Part shown: piece after piece, positions 49,125 through 55,989 of the stretch | Numbering within the stretch: the stretch's first letter is position 1 | Layout of the letters: each line of letters opens with the position of its first letter | Origin: a virus | Strand: one strand, 5' to 3' | IMG/VR virus record: IMGVR_UViG_3300035698_005073 | Span: 1 to 56,073 of that record | Length of the DNA stretch: 56,073 bases | Notes under the pieces: generated by a model | Database searches by the model: none | Seen by the model: only the letters and a program-made list of their open reading frames with translations | Told to the model about the DNA's origin: nothing | Translations under genes and position numbers: made by a program

Positions 49125-49379
49125 TTACCCTTTCCCTGGCCCTCTGTCATGCAACATATCCTTAACCCAATCGTCAGCTTCGTCTGCCGGAGTGGGTCCA
49201 CTCGGTTTACGCGGTTGGTCTTTGGCCCAGGCGTAAAGATCATCCAGGTTATCAAAGAGGTATTCATATGATGTAGTATTACATGAAATGCCCCCGGCTC
49301 CATCTGGAAACATTATGATATGTCCCTCATCCCCGTAAACTTCCCCAACTACTTCTAAGGCTTCTTTAATATTCATCAT
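49125..49379 (-). CDS. Acidic hypothetical protein
   Basis: Eighty-four residues, behind GGAGGGC and two adjacent ATG codons. Asp/Glu-rich with YEYLFDNLDDLYAWAK. Overlaps the next upstream gene by 14 bases. Unknown. Confidence 0.6.
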   Translation of the reverse strand: MMNIKEALEVVGEVYGDEGHIIMFPDGAGGISCNTTSYEYLFDNLDDLYAWAKDQPRKPSGPTPADEADDWVKDMLHDRGPGKG

Positions 49380-49701
49380 GCCCTCCAAATAATTGTGATA
49401 TTCTCCATTCCAGTTTTTGCTGCCAGTCAAACATGGGATATTTCACCATGTCACCAGGTCTTATTTTCATCAGCGACATAAATTCAATATGCGCCCGGTA
49501 TTCTTCTTCATTGTCGTGTACGTGCTTACAGACCGGTACGATAGCCCATAGCTCGTTGATTTGTTTCTTGTTATAGGTCCACGAATGGTGCCATTCGCAT
49601 AGCCCACATGGGTGTTCGACACCCATAATGCTTAAGACGCATATTCTCATGGCTGGGTTATCTGAGAGTTGGCTACGCATTTTTGGTGGTATGGCTCTCA
49701 T
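49366..49701 (-). CDS. HNH-like nuclease domain protein
   Basis: 111 residues. CGLCEWHHSWTYNKKQINEL followed by WAIVPVCKHVH is a variant HNH/treble-clef: CxxC plus paired histidines, a central Asn, and C-x-H-x-H. Similar small phage proteins sit beside recombination genes. Starts by ATGA overlap. Confidence 0.65.
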   Translation of the reverse strand: MRAIPPKMRSQLSDNPAMRICVLSIMGVEHPCGLCEWHHSWTYNKKQINELWAIVPVCKHVHDNEEEYRAHIEFMSLMKIRPGDMVKYPMFDWQQKLEWRISQLFGGHDEY

Positions 49702-50057
49702 ATCTCTGCCTGGACACGATTTATTGATTGATACCCATTAAGCTCTGCCTTTAAAGCTTCTATGGACTTGTTTATGCTCAAATAATTAGACTTGCCGAGC
49801 TCCATAGCTATCTCTTCTTGAAAGGCTAACCCCTTGGCAACATCTTTCAGATAAGTCGTAGCTGGGTTTTTTATCTTTATCTCGTCTAGGACAAACTCTT
49901 CTCCACCTTTGAGTCGGACGATATACTTTGCAAGGGTCTTGCTATAATTCCCAATACCGTCAGCTTTCGCTTGACCCGCAGCCCTCAACAGGCCCCTGGC
50001 GCATTCCAACTTTTTAATTCTGTCAAGCATCTCTTCTGATATGACTGTTAATTCCAC
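49698..50057 (-). CDS. Hypothetical protein, 119 residues
   Basis: GTG 50057 is five bases after AAAGGAGA. Helical with a basic centre (YSKTLAKYIVRLKGGEEFVL). Function unknown. Confidence 0.6.
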   Translation of the reverse strand: MELTVISEEMLDRIKKLECARGLLRAAGQAKADGIGNYSKTLAKYIVRLKGGEEFVLDEIKIKNPATTYLKDVAKGLAFQEEIAMELGKSNYLSINKSIEALKAELNGYQSINRVQAEI

Positions 50058-50251
50058 GTAATCTCCTTTACTATGTGCGGTAATTTAATGGTAGGGTTAT
50101 TTTCCCGTGTCGTTTCATCCCGCCAGGATTCGCGAAAGAACTACCCACACATAAATTTTATAATAGGGGCACAGACATGGTTAAGTTACGCGCTCTGGCT
50201 TGCTGGCCTTTTCCCATGTCTACCAGAGTCAATTTTTTATGCCCCTTTATA
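50058..50251. other. Intergenic stretch, no convincing gene
   Basis: Short leftward frames of 15-25 codons exist but lack good sites. A weak leftward promoter candidate (TTAACC, 16 bases, TATAAA) lies here. A rightward frame of 63 codons (50073-50264) has no ribosome-binding site and opposes all neighbours. Confidence 0.4.
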
Positions 50252-50356
50252 TTATAACCAGTAGGGGGTCATCCATGCATTAACTAGTAGGTCGATGTTT
50301 TGCGCCGCGCATGCGCTGCACGGGGGATAACATGCGAAAACCCTTATTGTTTTCAT
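50252..50356 (-). CDS. Small cysteine-containing peptide
   Basis: Thirty-four residues, MKTIRVFACYPPCSACAAQN onward, four cysteines (C9, C13, C16 and vicinity), from ATG 50356 behind AAAGGGGATTATT. The good ribosome-binding site supports it; function unknown. Confidence 0.5.
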   Translation of the reverse strand: MKTIRVFACYPPCSACAAQNIDLLVNAWMTPYWL

Positions 50357-50424
50357 AATAATCCCCTTTATTAAATATAACCAAAATTAGCACGGGATCT
50401 AAAAGATGACCCATGAAATAAACG

Positions 50425-51045
50425 TTAAAATGGAAGATCGTCTTGTGGTGGGACATCGTTAAACGGTGGAGCACTGGGGCTTGCCGCAACAAATATATCC
50501 ATCCTGCCAGCCTGAATAAAGATTGACGTGGCGACTTCTCTGCGATCTGCCGCTGGGATGCAACTTAATGCGGCGACCTTCTGGTAAATTGTTTTATATG
50601 TGTTAACGATAGTGTCGATTATTGGTTTACTGGGCGCTATAATCGGCGCTTGGATTAATTCAGTATGTGTTGGTATGGGTTGTGCCGGAGGCCCTAGTTG
50701 CTGGGCCCTCTGCGCCGATACGGGTACAGGTGCTGGCTGCTCCCTAACCATATCACGAGATGATTTTGCAATGCCGTCAATGGTGACTTCCCAGTATTTT
50801 ATCTTGGCATCTTCCGGGGCTTCTTTTTTTGCAATAGTAGCCACTACGCCTTTTTTCGCGCCGCATTGTGTCAAGAAATCATGTAAGGTTGGTGTTGCAT
50901 AGAAATGCATCTCTGGGATTCCGTTGATTGTACCGCCGTACATAAAACTTGGCCCGAATTCGCCGTCTGGATACGACTTTGATTGGTCGTAGCTGAATTG
51001 GACCGTCGCAGGAACATTTGTTTGAAACTTGAATTGTGTTGACAT
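50425..51045 (-). CDS. ssb: Single-stranded DNA-binding protein
   Basis: 206 residues behind AAAGGAG. The N-terminal ~95 residues are beta-rich like an OB fold (FKFQTNVPATVQFSYDQ, then FYATPTLHDFL). A Pro/Gln/Ala linker, a helical segment and the acidic tip PPQDDLPF follow. That tip is the protein-interaction tail of bacterial SSBs. Sequence identity in the OB part is not obvious, so this is an SSB by architecture and context (replication operon). Confidence 0.72.
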   Translation of the reverse strand: MSTQFKFQTNVPATVQFSYDQSKSYPDGEFGPSFMYGGTINGIPEMHFYATPTLHDFLTQCGAKKGVVATIAKKEAPEDAKIKYWEVTIDGIAKSSRDMVREQPAPVPVSAQRAQQLGPPAQPIPTHTELIQAPIIAPSKPIIDTIVNTYKTIYQKVAALSCIPAADRREVATSIFIQAGRMDIFVAASPSAPPFNDVPPQDDLPF

Positions 51046-51057
51046 AATTTTCTCCTT

Positions 51058-51336
51058 TTATGTGGTCTCTTCCGCGTGAGGTGCTATTATTGGTTCAATC
51101 TTTTCTATTGACTTATTTATTGCGTTAATTCCCACCTTTATCTCGCCAAGTTTCTTTTTATTGGCCGAGATCGCTTTATACTTATCATACATGGCGTTTA
51201 CTTTAATCGTTGTTCCAATTTCAATTTTCCTGTCATCATAGTAATTGCCAAGTATCATTTTCAATTCACTGGAACCAGCCTCAACTATGTAATGCTTGTC
51301 TGTGCCCTTTGGCGCTGAAAGTGCTAATACTTTCAT
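51058..51336 (-). CDS. Hypothetical protein next to ssb
   Basis: Ninety-two residues behind GGAGGAGATT. LSAPKGTDKHYIVEAGSSEL then a helical lysine-rich end (ANKKKLGEIKVGINAINKSI). Possibly ssDNA-associated by position; not recognised. Confidence 0.6.
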   Translation of the reverse strand: MKVLALSAPKGTDKHYIVEAGSSELKMILGNYYDDRKIEIGTTIKVNAMYDKYKAISANKKKLGEIKVGINAINKSIEKIEPIIAPHAEETT

Positions 51337-51347
51337 AATCTCCTCCC

Positions 51348-51701
51348 TTAGCTTAGTTTTTTGAAAATCTCATTTAAAGATTCAAATGATTCATGTGAGA
51401 TCTTTCGTTCAACTCCATCAATCGTGATGGTATGTTCAGTTTCACGTTCCCATATTAAATTACAATCTTCCGTGCTATCGTTAAAATAGCCTAGATATCC
51501 CTTCTTATGAAGAGGCTGAAAAATTGCCATGACATCAGATTCTCTATTACTACCATACTCAAGTCCTTGGTTTAGACTATTCAGTGAGAACCAAGTACCA
51601 CCGCTTACAATATCCCCATTTTCTGTGTCCAATAAGACTGTCCCAAGCCGATCGTTCCTTAGTCGAATCTTCATCCCCGTTTTTAATTCGCTTTTCTTCA
51701 T
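51348..51701 (-). CDS. Conserved-type phage protein, 117 residues
   Basis: AAGGAG precedes ATG 51701. N-terminal LKTGMKIRLRNDRLGTVLLD and DIVSGGTWFSLNSLNQGLEY with ESDVMAIFQP resemble a small beta-barrel protein found in many phages, usually unannotated. C-terminal 30 residues (TITIDGVERKISHESFESLN) form a second segment. Function unknown. Confidence 0.65.
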   Translation of the reverse strand: MKKSELKTGMKIRLRNDRLGTVLLDTENGDIVSGGTWFSLNSLNQGLEYGSNRESDVMAIFQPLHKKGYLGYFNDSTEDCNLIWERETEHTITIDGVERKISHESFESLNEIFKKLS

Positions 51702-51716
51702 TGGTTTTCTCCTTTT

Positions 51717-52028
51717 TTAGGTCGTTTCACACTCTTTACTTATGGATTTGATAAGGTCGAATAATATTCTTAAGTCTTCTTTACATTCTTTACACTTGTT
51801 CTTTTCACAAGCAATTAGACTTTCAATGCTTTGAATTGCTTCACGTTGCCATCCACCTTGGTTAATAATATCGTTAACTTCTGCCTGATCAACTTTTTCA
51901 TGCCAATCAACTGCGGCCATACACGCACGAGACACCATTTCATTTATTTCTTCATCCGATACTAAATCTATTCCGTCTAATGCTTTTACAATTACTTCAG
52001 CAAGCGGATGATTTCCTTTTACCCTCAT
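51717..52028 (-). CDS. Hypothetical protein, first gene of the replication operon
   Basis: 103 residues from ATG 52028 behind AAGGAG; a longer frame to 52094 lies in the promoter leader. Helical with four cysteines near residues 75-85 (CEKNKCKECKEDL). First gene after the 52.1 kb promoter, so a candidate early regulator or helper. Confidence 0.65.
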   Translation of the reverse strand: MRVKGNHPLAEVIVKALDGIDLVSDEEINEMVSRACMAAVDWHEKVDQAEVNDIINQGGWQREAIQSIESLIACEKNKCKECKEDLRILFDLIKSISKECETT

Positions 52029-52047
52029 TAGCTTTCTCCTTTTTTTA

Positions 52048-52077
52048 TTGTCGGGAGATGTTGACAACCCCCGACAA
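52048..52077 (-). promoter_or_regulatory. Hairpin in the 5' leader of the replication operon
   Basis: TTGTCGGG (52048-52055) pairs with CCCGACAA (52070-52077), extended by one A-T pair, with a 14-base loop containing GTTGACAAC. It sits between the promoter and the ribosome-binding site; no U-run follows in the leftward direction, so it is an operator or mRNA element, not an ordinary terminator. Confidence 0.65.
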
Positions 52078-52101
52078 TTTGTCACAAAACCCATTGCCTT
52101 A

Positions 52102-52130
52102 AATATAACATATTACATCATCAGAGTCAA
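52102..52130 (-). promoter_or_regulatory. Sigma70 promoter, leftward, for replication genes
   Basis: Leftward: TTGACT (52130-52125), 17-base spacer, TATATT (52107-52102). Same architecture as the 11.55 and 18.69 kb promoters. Confidence 0.85.
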
Positions 52131-52142
52131 GCTTTTTATTAA

Positions 52143-52337
52143 CTATGTGTCCAAATATTTTGTAACGTAATCAAATACGAGTTCTGATTTTGTTACGCTC
52201 CAACACGAATTTCCATGTTTCATTACGTGAACTGCCTTTTCACCCTCTTCATTATGATCTACTGCAAGGCAGCAGGGGCTGGAAACTGCCCCATGTACCT
52301 GCTCGAACATCCATACCATTTTCTCTTCTTCATTCAT
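52143..52337 (-). CDS. Small acidic hypothetical protein
   Basis: Sixty-four residues behind GGAGGAGAATA, overlapping the stop of the glycoside-hydrolase-like gene. Contains SSPCCLAVDHNEEGEKAVHV. Unknown role. Confidence 0.65.
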   Translation of the reverse strand: MNEEEKMVWMFEQVHGAVSSPCCLAVDHNEEGEKAVHVMKHGNSCWSVTKSELVFDYVTKYLDT

Positions 52338-54180
52338 TATTCTCCTCCTCTTTTTTCTTTTTAGGCCAAAAGATTCCTGATAATATGGCCAATAATGCAG
52401 CTATAATACCACCAATTAACCCATAGTCTCCAAGTATATCTGTTTCCTCGGTATGTACGGGGTCAACAATGATTGGATCTTCAACGCCGGTAGATTCTGG
52501 AACATACACCAACTTAAATGCATCAGCAATCAATAAGCCGCCGTTATTTGATAAAACAACGTCTGTCGTACCAGTCAGGTTGAAAGTATCTATTCGATTC
52601 CATTGCCCCTGGCATGTTTTTTGATTGATAGGATAAGTTTGCCCTTGCACTAGGACCATCGCGGAATCTGTCTCCAAATCATCATGGTTGCCGTGCCACT
52701 CGTACAGATCGTAATTACCGGGCACATTCACAACAAAAATATATGTTGCAGTTCCATCCGTTGAATATGAATAGGCATAGAAATCTAGGTATTGATCAAC
52801 TAGGACGGAGTAATTGTCTCGATACGCGGGCGATTTTTCCCATTTGCCATTTAAAACGGCAGGGGCCTGACCTGGTGAGGTAACTAGATCTTGAGAACTA
52901 ATAATAATATCCGATACAATTACTTCAGGTGTTTTTAAAAGAATGATACCATCGCCCGTGCGTTTTAACAGCTTCGCCCCGTAATTTTCATTATACTTAC
53001 CGCCGAACAAATCTACGGAATCAAAAAGTTCGCCATTATTAAAGTCTGGATCTTGACCACCTTGAAATCGATAATACGGACCGGCATATCCATCCAAACC
53101 CTGCAAATCGTTGTCAGTAACAGTTACTTCTTTGCCGGTCAAATTACAAACATTTACACCGTTGTCGAAAAACCGAACGAAAATGTCTCGATCTCCAATC
53201 TTAACCGCACCAGAAACCGGATACCCCAAATCTGTATCGAACTCATCGTAATACTTTGCATTGCCGTGCCCAGGATGCCAACGATCCGTAAACCCAAAGT
53301 ATCCATCGCCAAGTAAACATTTTGTCAGCAAGAAACGTAAATAATAAAATCGATTCTTATGTTCTAACGACTTAAAATACGGGCTCTGACCATTATATGG
53401 AGCAGGGAATATGCTTCCATGTGGCTTATGGCAATTTTCTACTAAGTCAGAATAAACCCAACGGTCAAAGTTCACATTGTACACGTCGCCATCATACTCA
53501 ACGATGGCTCCGTTGATTGCCGATTTGTTCGGGTGCCCCTGCATCTGCCAGCCAGAATTAATAACTAGTAACTTATTAGGCCCAATCAGTTCCCGAATTT
53601 TATCAAGCATTTTTTCGACACCGTTATTCCAATGTCTCTTAATCCAGCTACGGTCATGCTCGTTCCAATCACTTACGCCGTTTGCATCCATATCAATTTT
53701 AATCTTTTTCGGGATATTGTCAACGCCGTCACCACTCCACAAACCGTCCGTAGCAAGGCCGTCAAATACATTCAAATTTACCCTATTAACAATGTATACA
53801 GCAAACCATTCCCAAGCCTGCTTGCCGTCCTTCTCAAGGCATTTATCAGAAAAATTTGGAGCCGTTTGTCCCCAAGATGGATTCAAAGCCCATCCATAAA
53901 AGCCAATTCTTTTACCATCGAACGTTTTTAATCTGTATTCATTTGGAAGTTCGCTACCCATATGGGCAGCTACGTTCCAATCAACCATGTACAGTACTTT
54001 TGTTTCCGGGTTGATCTGTTTTACTTCGTTGGCGAATCTTGCTGGCATATTAATCAAAACCAGATCGAATCTTGCCGCGTACTCTGGGGTATGACATGAA
54101 TAAATCATAGCCCCTGATCTTGGGAATGACTGTGCCATCAAAAACACCGGGAACAACAAAAAGAACAATGCACGTTTCAT
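52330..54180 (-). CDS. Membrane-anchored putative glycoside hydrolase with golvesin-like C-terminal domain
   Basis: 616 residues. Signal peptide MKRALFFLLFPVFLMAQS. Residues 20-330 (NVFDGLATDGLWSGDGVDN, FDTDLGYPVSGAV) look like the putative GH15-like (GHL15) barrel family; catalytic acids are not certain. Residues about 460-570 (YIFVVNVPGNYDLYEWHGNH, QGQWNRIDTFNLTG, GGLLIADAFKLVYV) are a golvesin C-terminal-like beta domain. A C-terminal helix (GLIGGIIAALLAILSGIFWP) plus a lysine tail anchors it. Such a protein would act on the outside of the host cell membrane, perhaps on surface polysaccharide. AAGGAG precedes ATG 54180. Confidence 0.75.
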   Translation of the reverse strand: MKRALFFLLFPVFLMAQSFPRSGAMIYSCHTPEYAARFDLVLINMPARFANEVKQINPETKVLYMVDWNVAAHMGSELPNEYRLKTFDGKRIGFYGWALNPSWGQTAPNFSDKCLEKDGKQAWEWFAVYIVNRVNLNVFDGLATDGLWSGDGVDNIPKKIKIDMDANGVSDWNEHDRSWIKRHWNNGVEKMLDKIRELIGPNKLLVINSGWQMQGHPNKSAINGAIVEYDGDVYNVNFDRWVYSDLVENCHKPHGSIFPAPYNGQSPYFKSLEHKNRFYYLRFLLTKCLLGDGYFGFTDRWHPGHGNAKYYDEFDTDLGYPVSGAVKIGDRDIFVRFFDNGVNVCNLTGKEVTVTDNDLQGLDGYAGPYYRFQGGQDPDFNNGELFDSVDLFGGKYNENYGAKLLKRTGDGIILLKTPEVIVSDIIISSQDLVTSPGQAPAVLNGKWEKSPAYRDNYSVLVDQYLDFYAYSYSTDGTATYIFVVNVPGNYDLYEWHGNHDDLETDSAMVLVQGQTYPINQKTCQGQWNRIDTFNLTGTTDVVLSNNGGLLIADAFKLVYVPESTGVEDPIIVDPVHTEETDILGDYGLIGGIIAALLAILSGIFWPKKKKEEENNE

Positions 54181-54181
54181 T

Positions 54182-54256
54182 TTAGAACTCCTTTTTTACT
54201 GGGTTTTGTTTCTCTAACTCAATAATTTTCAATAAAAGATCAAGTTGAGTTGTCAT
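54182..54256 (-). CDS. Twenty-four-residue coupled peptide
   Basis: MTTQLDLLLKIIELEKQNPV onward, a short amphipathic helix. ATG 54256 overlaps the upstream stop (ATGA) and lies four bases after GGAGG; the stop overlaps the spacer to the hydrolase gene. Good signals for a very small gene, perhaps a leader peptide for the hydrolase. Confidence 0.5.
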   Translation of the reverse strand: MTTQLDLLLKIIELEKQNPVKKEF

Positions 54257-54537
54257 TTATGCCTCCAAAAACATTTTTTATTATACGGTTTCACAAATCT
54301 CAAATTTGGGATTTCTTGCAATTCAATTTCTAGTGGCATATCATCAACTGAAGCATAGGTTCCTGAATCAGAATCATAATTCAAAACTCCGTTATTTGCC
54401 TTAATGTGGGCTAGTATTGCCTCCCGAACTAAAACGCTTAAATTATTAGAATCGTGAATTTGTTTCGCAGCCTGTCTATAAACAGGTTCCATCCTTGGGT
54501 CGATTCTGATTCTCACTATTTTAGTTTTTGTGGCCAC
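54253..54537 (-). CDS. Ribbon-helix-helix-like protein
   Basis: Ninety-four residues; GTG 54537 behind TAGGGATT. KIVRIRIDPRMEPVYRQAAK followed by NNLSVLVREAILAHIKAN matches the strand-helix-helix pattern of CopG/Arc-type repressors. C-terminal 45 residues unknown. May regulate its own operon, including the hydrolase. Confidence 0.65.
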   Translation of the reverse strand: MATKTKIVRIRIDPRMEPVYRQAAKQIHDSNNLSVLVREAILAHIKANNGVLNYDSDSGTYASVDDMPLEIELQEIPNLRFVKPYNKKCFWRHK

Positions 54538-54608
54538 AAATAATCCCTAGCTTATGTTTCTGTCTATTGTTTTTATTGATTTTAAGACACACACCTACTA
54601 TCAATATG

Positions 54609-55187
54609 TTAGCTGGTTTCGCAAGGTTTTAGGGGTGGAAGAAGCTCTGGATGCTTAACTTGTTCAATCACCACCCCACAAAACTTATTCCAATGCGGCA
54701 AACGATGTGACCTTCGTTGTAGTATGATATTCCGCAACGTCTTGTAATTCATGCACCACATTCGTCTTTGTAGAAAACACTCCGGCAACAGTTGCTTTAA
54801 CAATACCAACTTTTTAACTGGGTCTTTAGTTTTTAGTGCCTCATTTAAAGCGTGTACTGTTTGCCCGTTTATAGCACCTGGATTTTCAAACGCATCTAAA
54901 TCGATCGCATTTGACATTTCTCTGACAAGCGTATGCATGGTTGATTCAGATTGTTTGGTGCTAATCCTATATGTATCGGCTTCCTGCCACCAGTAACGCG
55001 GTGCATTAACGGATATCCACACATAGATAGATTCCAAAAACTTATTATGTCCTCCATCCATTTGTGAAAGTTTTGCCGCCACCCCGGTCATGTCTTTTTC
55101 TTGCTTTTTGTTATATCCTAAACCGATAAGGGCAGCATCATAACCGGCTTCATCTACAATCTGAACGTCCATTGTATAATCAATCAT
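54609..55187 (-). CDS. ThyX-like phage protein
   Basis: 192 residues. KFLESIYVWISVNAPRYWWQ, EADTYRISTKQSESTMH and the C-terminal LPECFLQRRMWCMNYKTLRN ... RSHRLPHWNKF match a widespread phage family that resembles flavin-dependent thymidylate synthase (ThyX) in layout. The ThyX signature RHRxxSxNExSxRY is not intact (only R..S..QSEST), so catalysis is doubtful. Gene direction and the attC-like site upstream make it the boundary gene of the cassette region. Confidence 0.65.
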   Translation of the reverse strand: MIDYTMDVQIVDEAGYDAALIGLGYNKKQEKDMTGVAAKLSQMDGGHNKFLESIYVWISVNAPRYWWQEADTYRISTKQSESTMHTLVREMSNAIDLDAFENPGAINGQTVHALNEALKTKDPVKKLVLLKQLLPECFLQRRMWCMNYKTLRNIILQRRSHRLPHWNKFCGVVIEQVKHPELLPPLKPCETS

Positions 55188-55245
55188 CTTTTAGTCCTCT
55201 CTGTTTTTAGGGTTAAGGGCGAAACATCGGCTGTAGAAGCGCCTC

Positions 55246-55338
55246 AGCTAACCCGCGCGTGAAACGGCTAAACCGTCTCTTTTCTGGTTGTGGATGGTGC
55301 GCGGTTGGTTTATCCTATTACGCGCCATCCGTTATGCT
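55246..55338 (-). other. attC-like recombination site, hybrid ends
   Basis: Outer AGCTAAC (55246-55252) pairs with GTTATGCT (55331-55338) only if one base bulges. GCGCGT (55255-55260) pairs with ACGCGC (55320-55325), and GGCTAAACC (55266-55274) with GGTTTATCC (55307-55315) at 8 of 9. The unequal outer pair is what exchange between two cassettes produces: one half from the 55350 gene's cassette, the other from the ThyX-like gene's cassette. A second hairpin (GGATGG/CCATCC) lies across one arm. Confidence 0.65.
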
Positions 55339-55349
55339 TGCCAAATGGC

Positions 55350-55535
55350 CTATTCTACCATTATTGTTGTTGTGACACTATCCAATCCCATAGCCTTTAA
55401 AAACATACCTCTTTGATGTTCTGGTAGGCCCATAAAATCATTATTGTTTGCTTCCATGATAGCCTTTGCCTTCCAATTTTTTTCACACAATTCGTCAAGT
55501 TTTTGTTTGAATTCTTTACTGTTCACGTCCATCAT
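55350..55535 (-). CDS. Small hypothetical protein in a single-gene cassette
   Basis: Sixty-one residues, helical (SKEFKQKLDELCEKNWKAKA then FMGLPEHQRGMFLKAMGLDS). AAGGTGGTA precedes ATG 55535. Flanked by an 11-bp perfect inverted repeat, attC-like site on the 3' side and leader repeat plus attC on the 5' side, so it forms a complete cassette. Function unknown. Confidence 0.6.
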   Translation of the reverse strand: MMDVNSKEFKQKLDELCEKNWKAKAIMEANNNDFMGLPEHQRGMFLKAMGLDSVTTTIMVE

Positions 55536-55556
55536 TACCACCTTTCTTGGCCATTT

Positions 55557-55604
55557 GGCCGTTCATTAGCGCCGATTTGTGATCGGCATTCACTAAGCAT
55601 AACC
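55557..55604 (-). repeat. Conserved cassette leader repeat, copy 2 (hairpin)
   Basis: Copy upstream of the 55350 gene: GTTATGCTTAGTGAATGC, hairpin GCCGAT-N5-ATCGGC, GCTAATGAACGGCC in gene direction. The stem differs in sequence from copies 1 and 3 but not in position. Confidence 0.7.
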
Positions 55605-55677
55605 ATTGGCAGAACACGGCGACCCTACAAAAGCCTATCCTTACCGCCATCTCGCCGGTTAGCCTAAACGTTATGCT
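55596..55677 (-). other. attC-like recombination site, best example
   Basis: Outer arms AGCATAAC (55596-55603) and GTTATGCT (55670-55677) pair 8 of 8. Inner arms include CGGCGA (55617-55622) with TCGCCG (55652-55657), GGC/GCC and AAC/GTT pairs with single bulges, and a 29-base variable loop. Length 82 bp. Lies just 3' of the 55688 gene, its stop ten bases away. Confidence 0.7.
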
Positions 55678-55687
55678 TGCCAAAAAC

Positions 55688-55915
55688 TTATATTGTCCCC
55701 ACCACCATTTTCATATTAATATTATCAAGGGGTTGTCCCATATAATTAGCTGCTGCCTCACCCCAATTTCCAATATTCCATATTCCTCCGAGAGACATTT
55801 CATTCCACATTTCCTCAAAAATTTCGTCCATATTATTTGTGGGTATGGTCAGTTCAATTATACCACCCCCAATTAGTAATAACGAGTAATTTTCAATTTC
55901 CTTTTTCTGCGCCAT
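55688..55915 (-). CDS. Small hypothetical protein in a single-gene cassette
   Basis: Seventy-five residues from ATG 55915 behind AAAGGATAAGATC; upstream in-frame codons run through the leader repeat and are not used. IENYSLLLIGGGIIELTIPT then an acidic helix (NNMDEIFEEMWNEM). Alpha/beta, no family known. Flanked by the leader repeat at 55941 and the attC-like site at 55596-55677, and by a 9-bp perfect inverted repeat (55682-55690 and 55933-55941). Confidence 0.6.
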   Translation of the reverse strand: MAQKKEIENYSLLLIGGGIIELTIPTNNMDEIFEEMWNEMSLGGIWNIGNWGEAAANYMGQPLDNINMKMVVGTI

Positions 55916-55940
55916 GATCTTATCCTTTCTTTTAAGTTTT

Positions 55941-55989
55941 TCGCCGTTCATTAACGCTCTCCTGTATCGAGCATTCACTAAGCATAACC
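55941..55989 (-). repeat. Conserved cassette leader repeat, copy 3 (hairpin)
   Basis: Copy upstream of the 55688 gene: GTTATGCTTAGTGAATGC, hairpin GCTC...GAGC, GTTAATGAACGGC in gene direction. The following 80 bases to the window end hold CGG-N7-CCG and TTCTTT phrases also found beside copy 1, but no clean partner for the outer arm. Confidence 0.65.

Noticed and set aside
50073-50264. Rightward 63-codon frame
   Set aside because: No ribosome-binding site and opposite to all genes around it.
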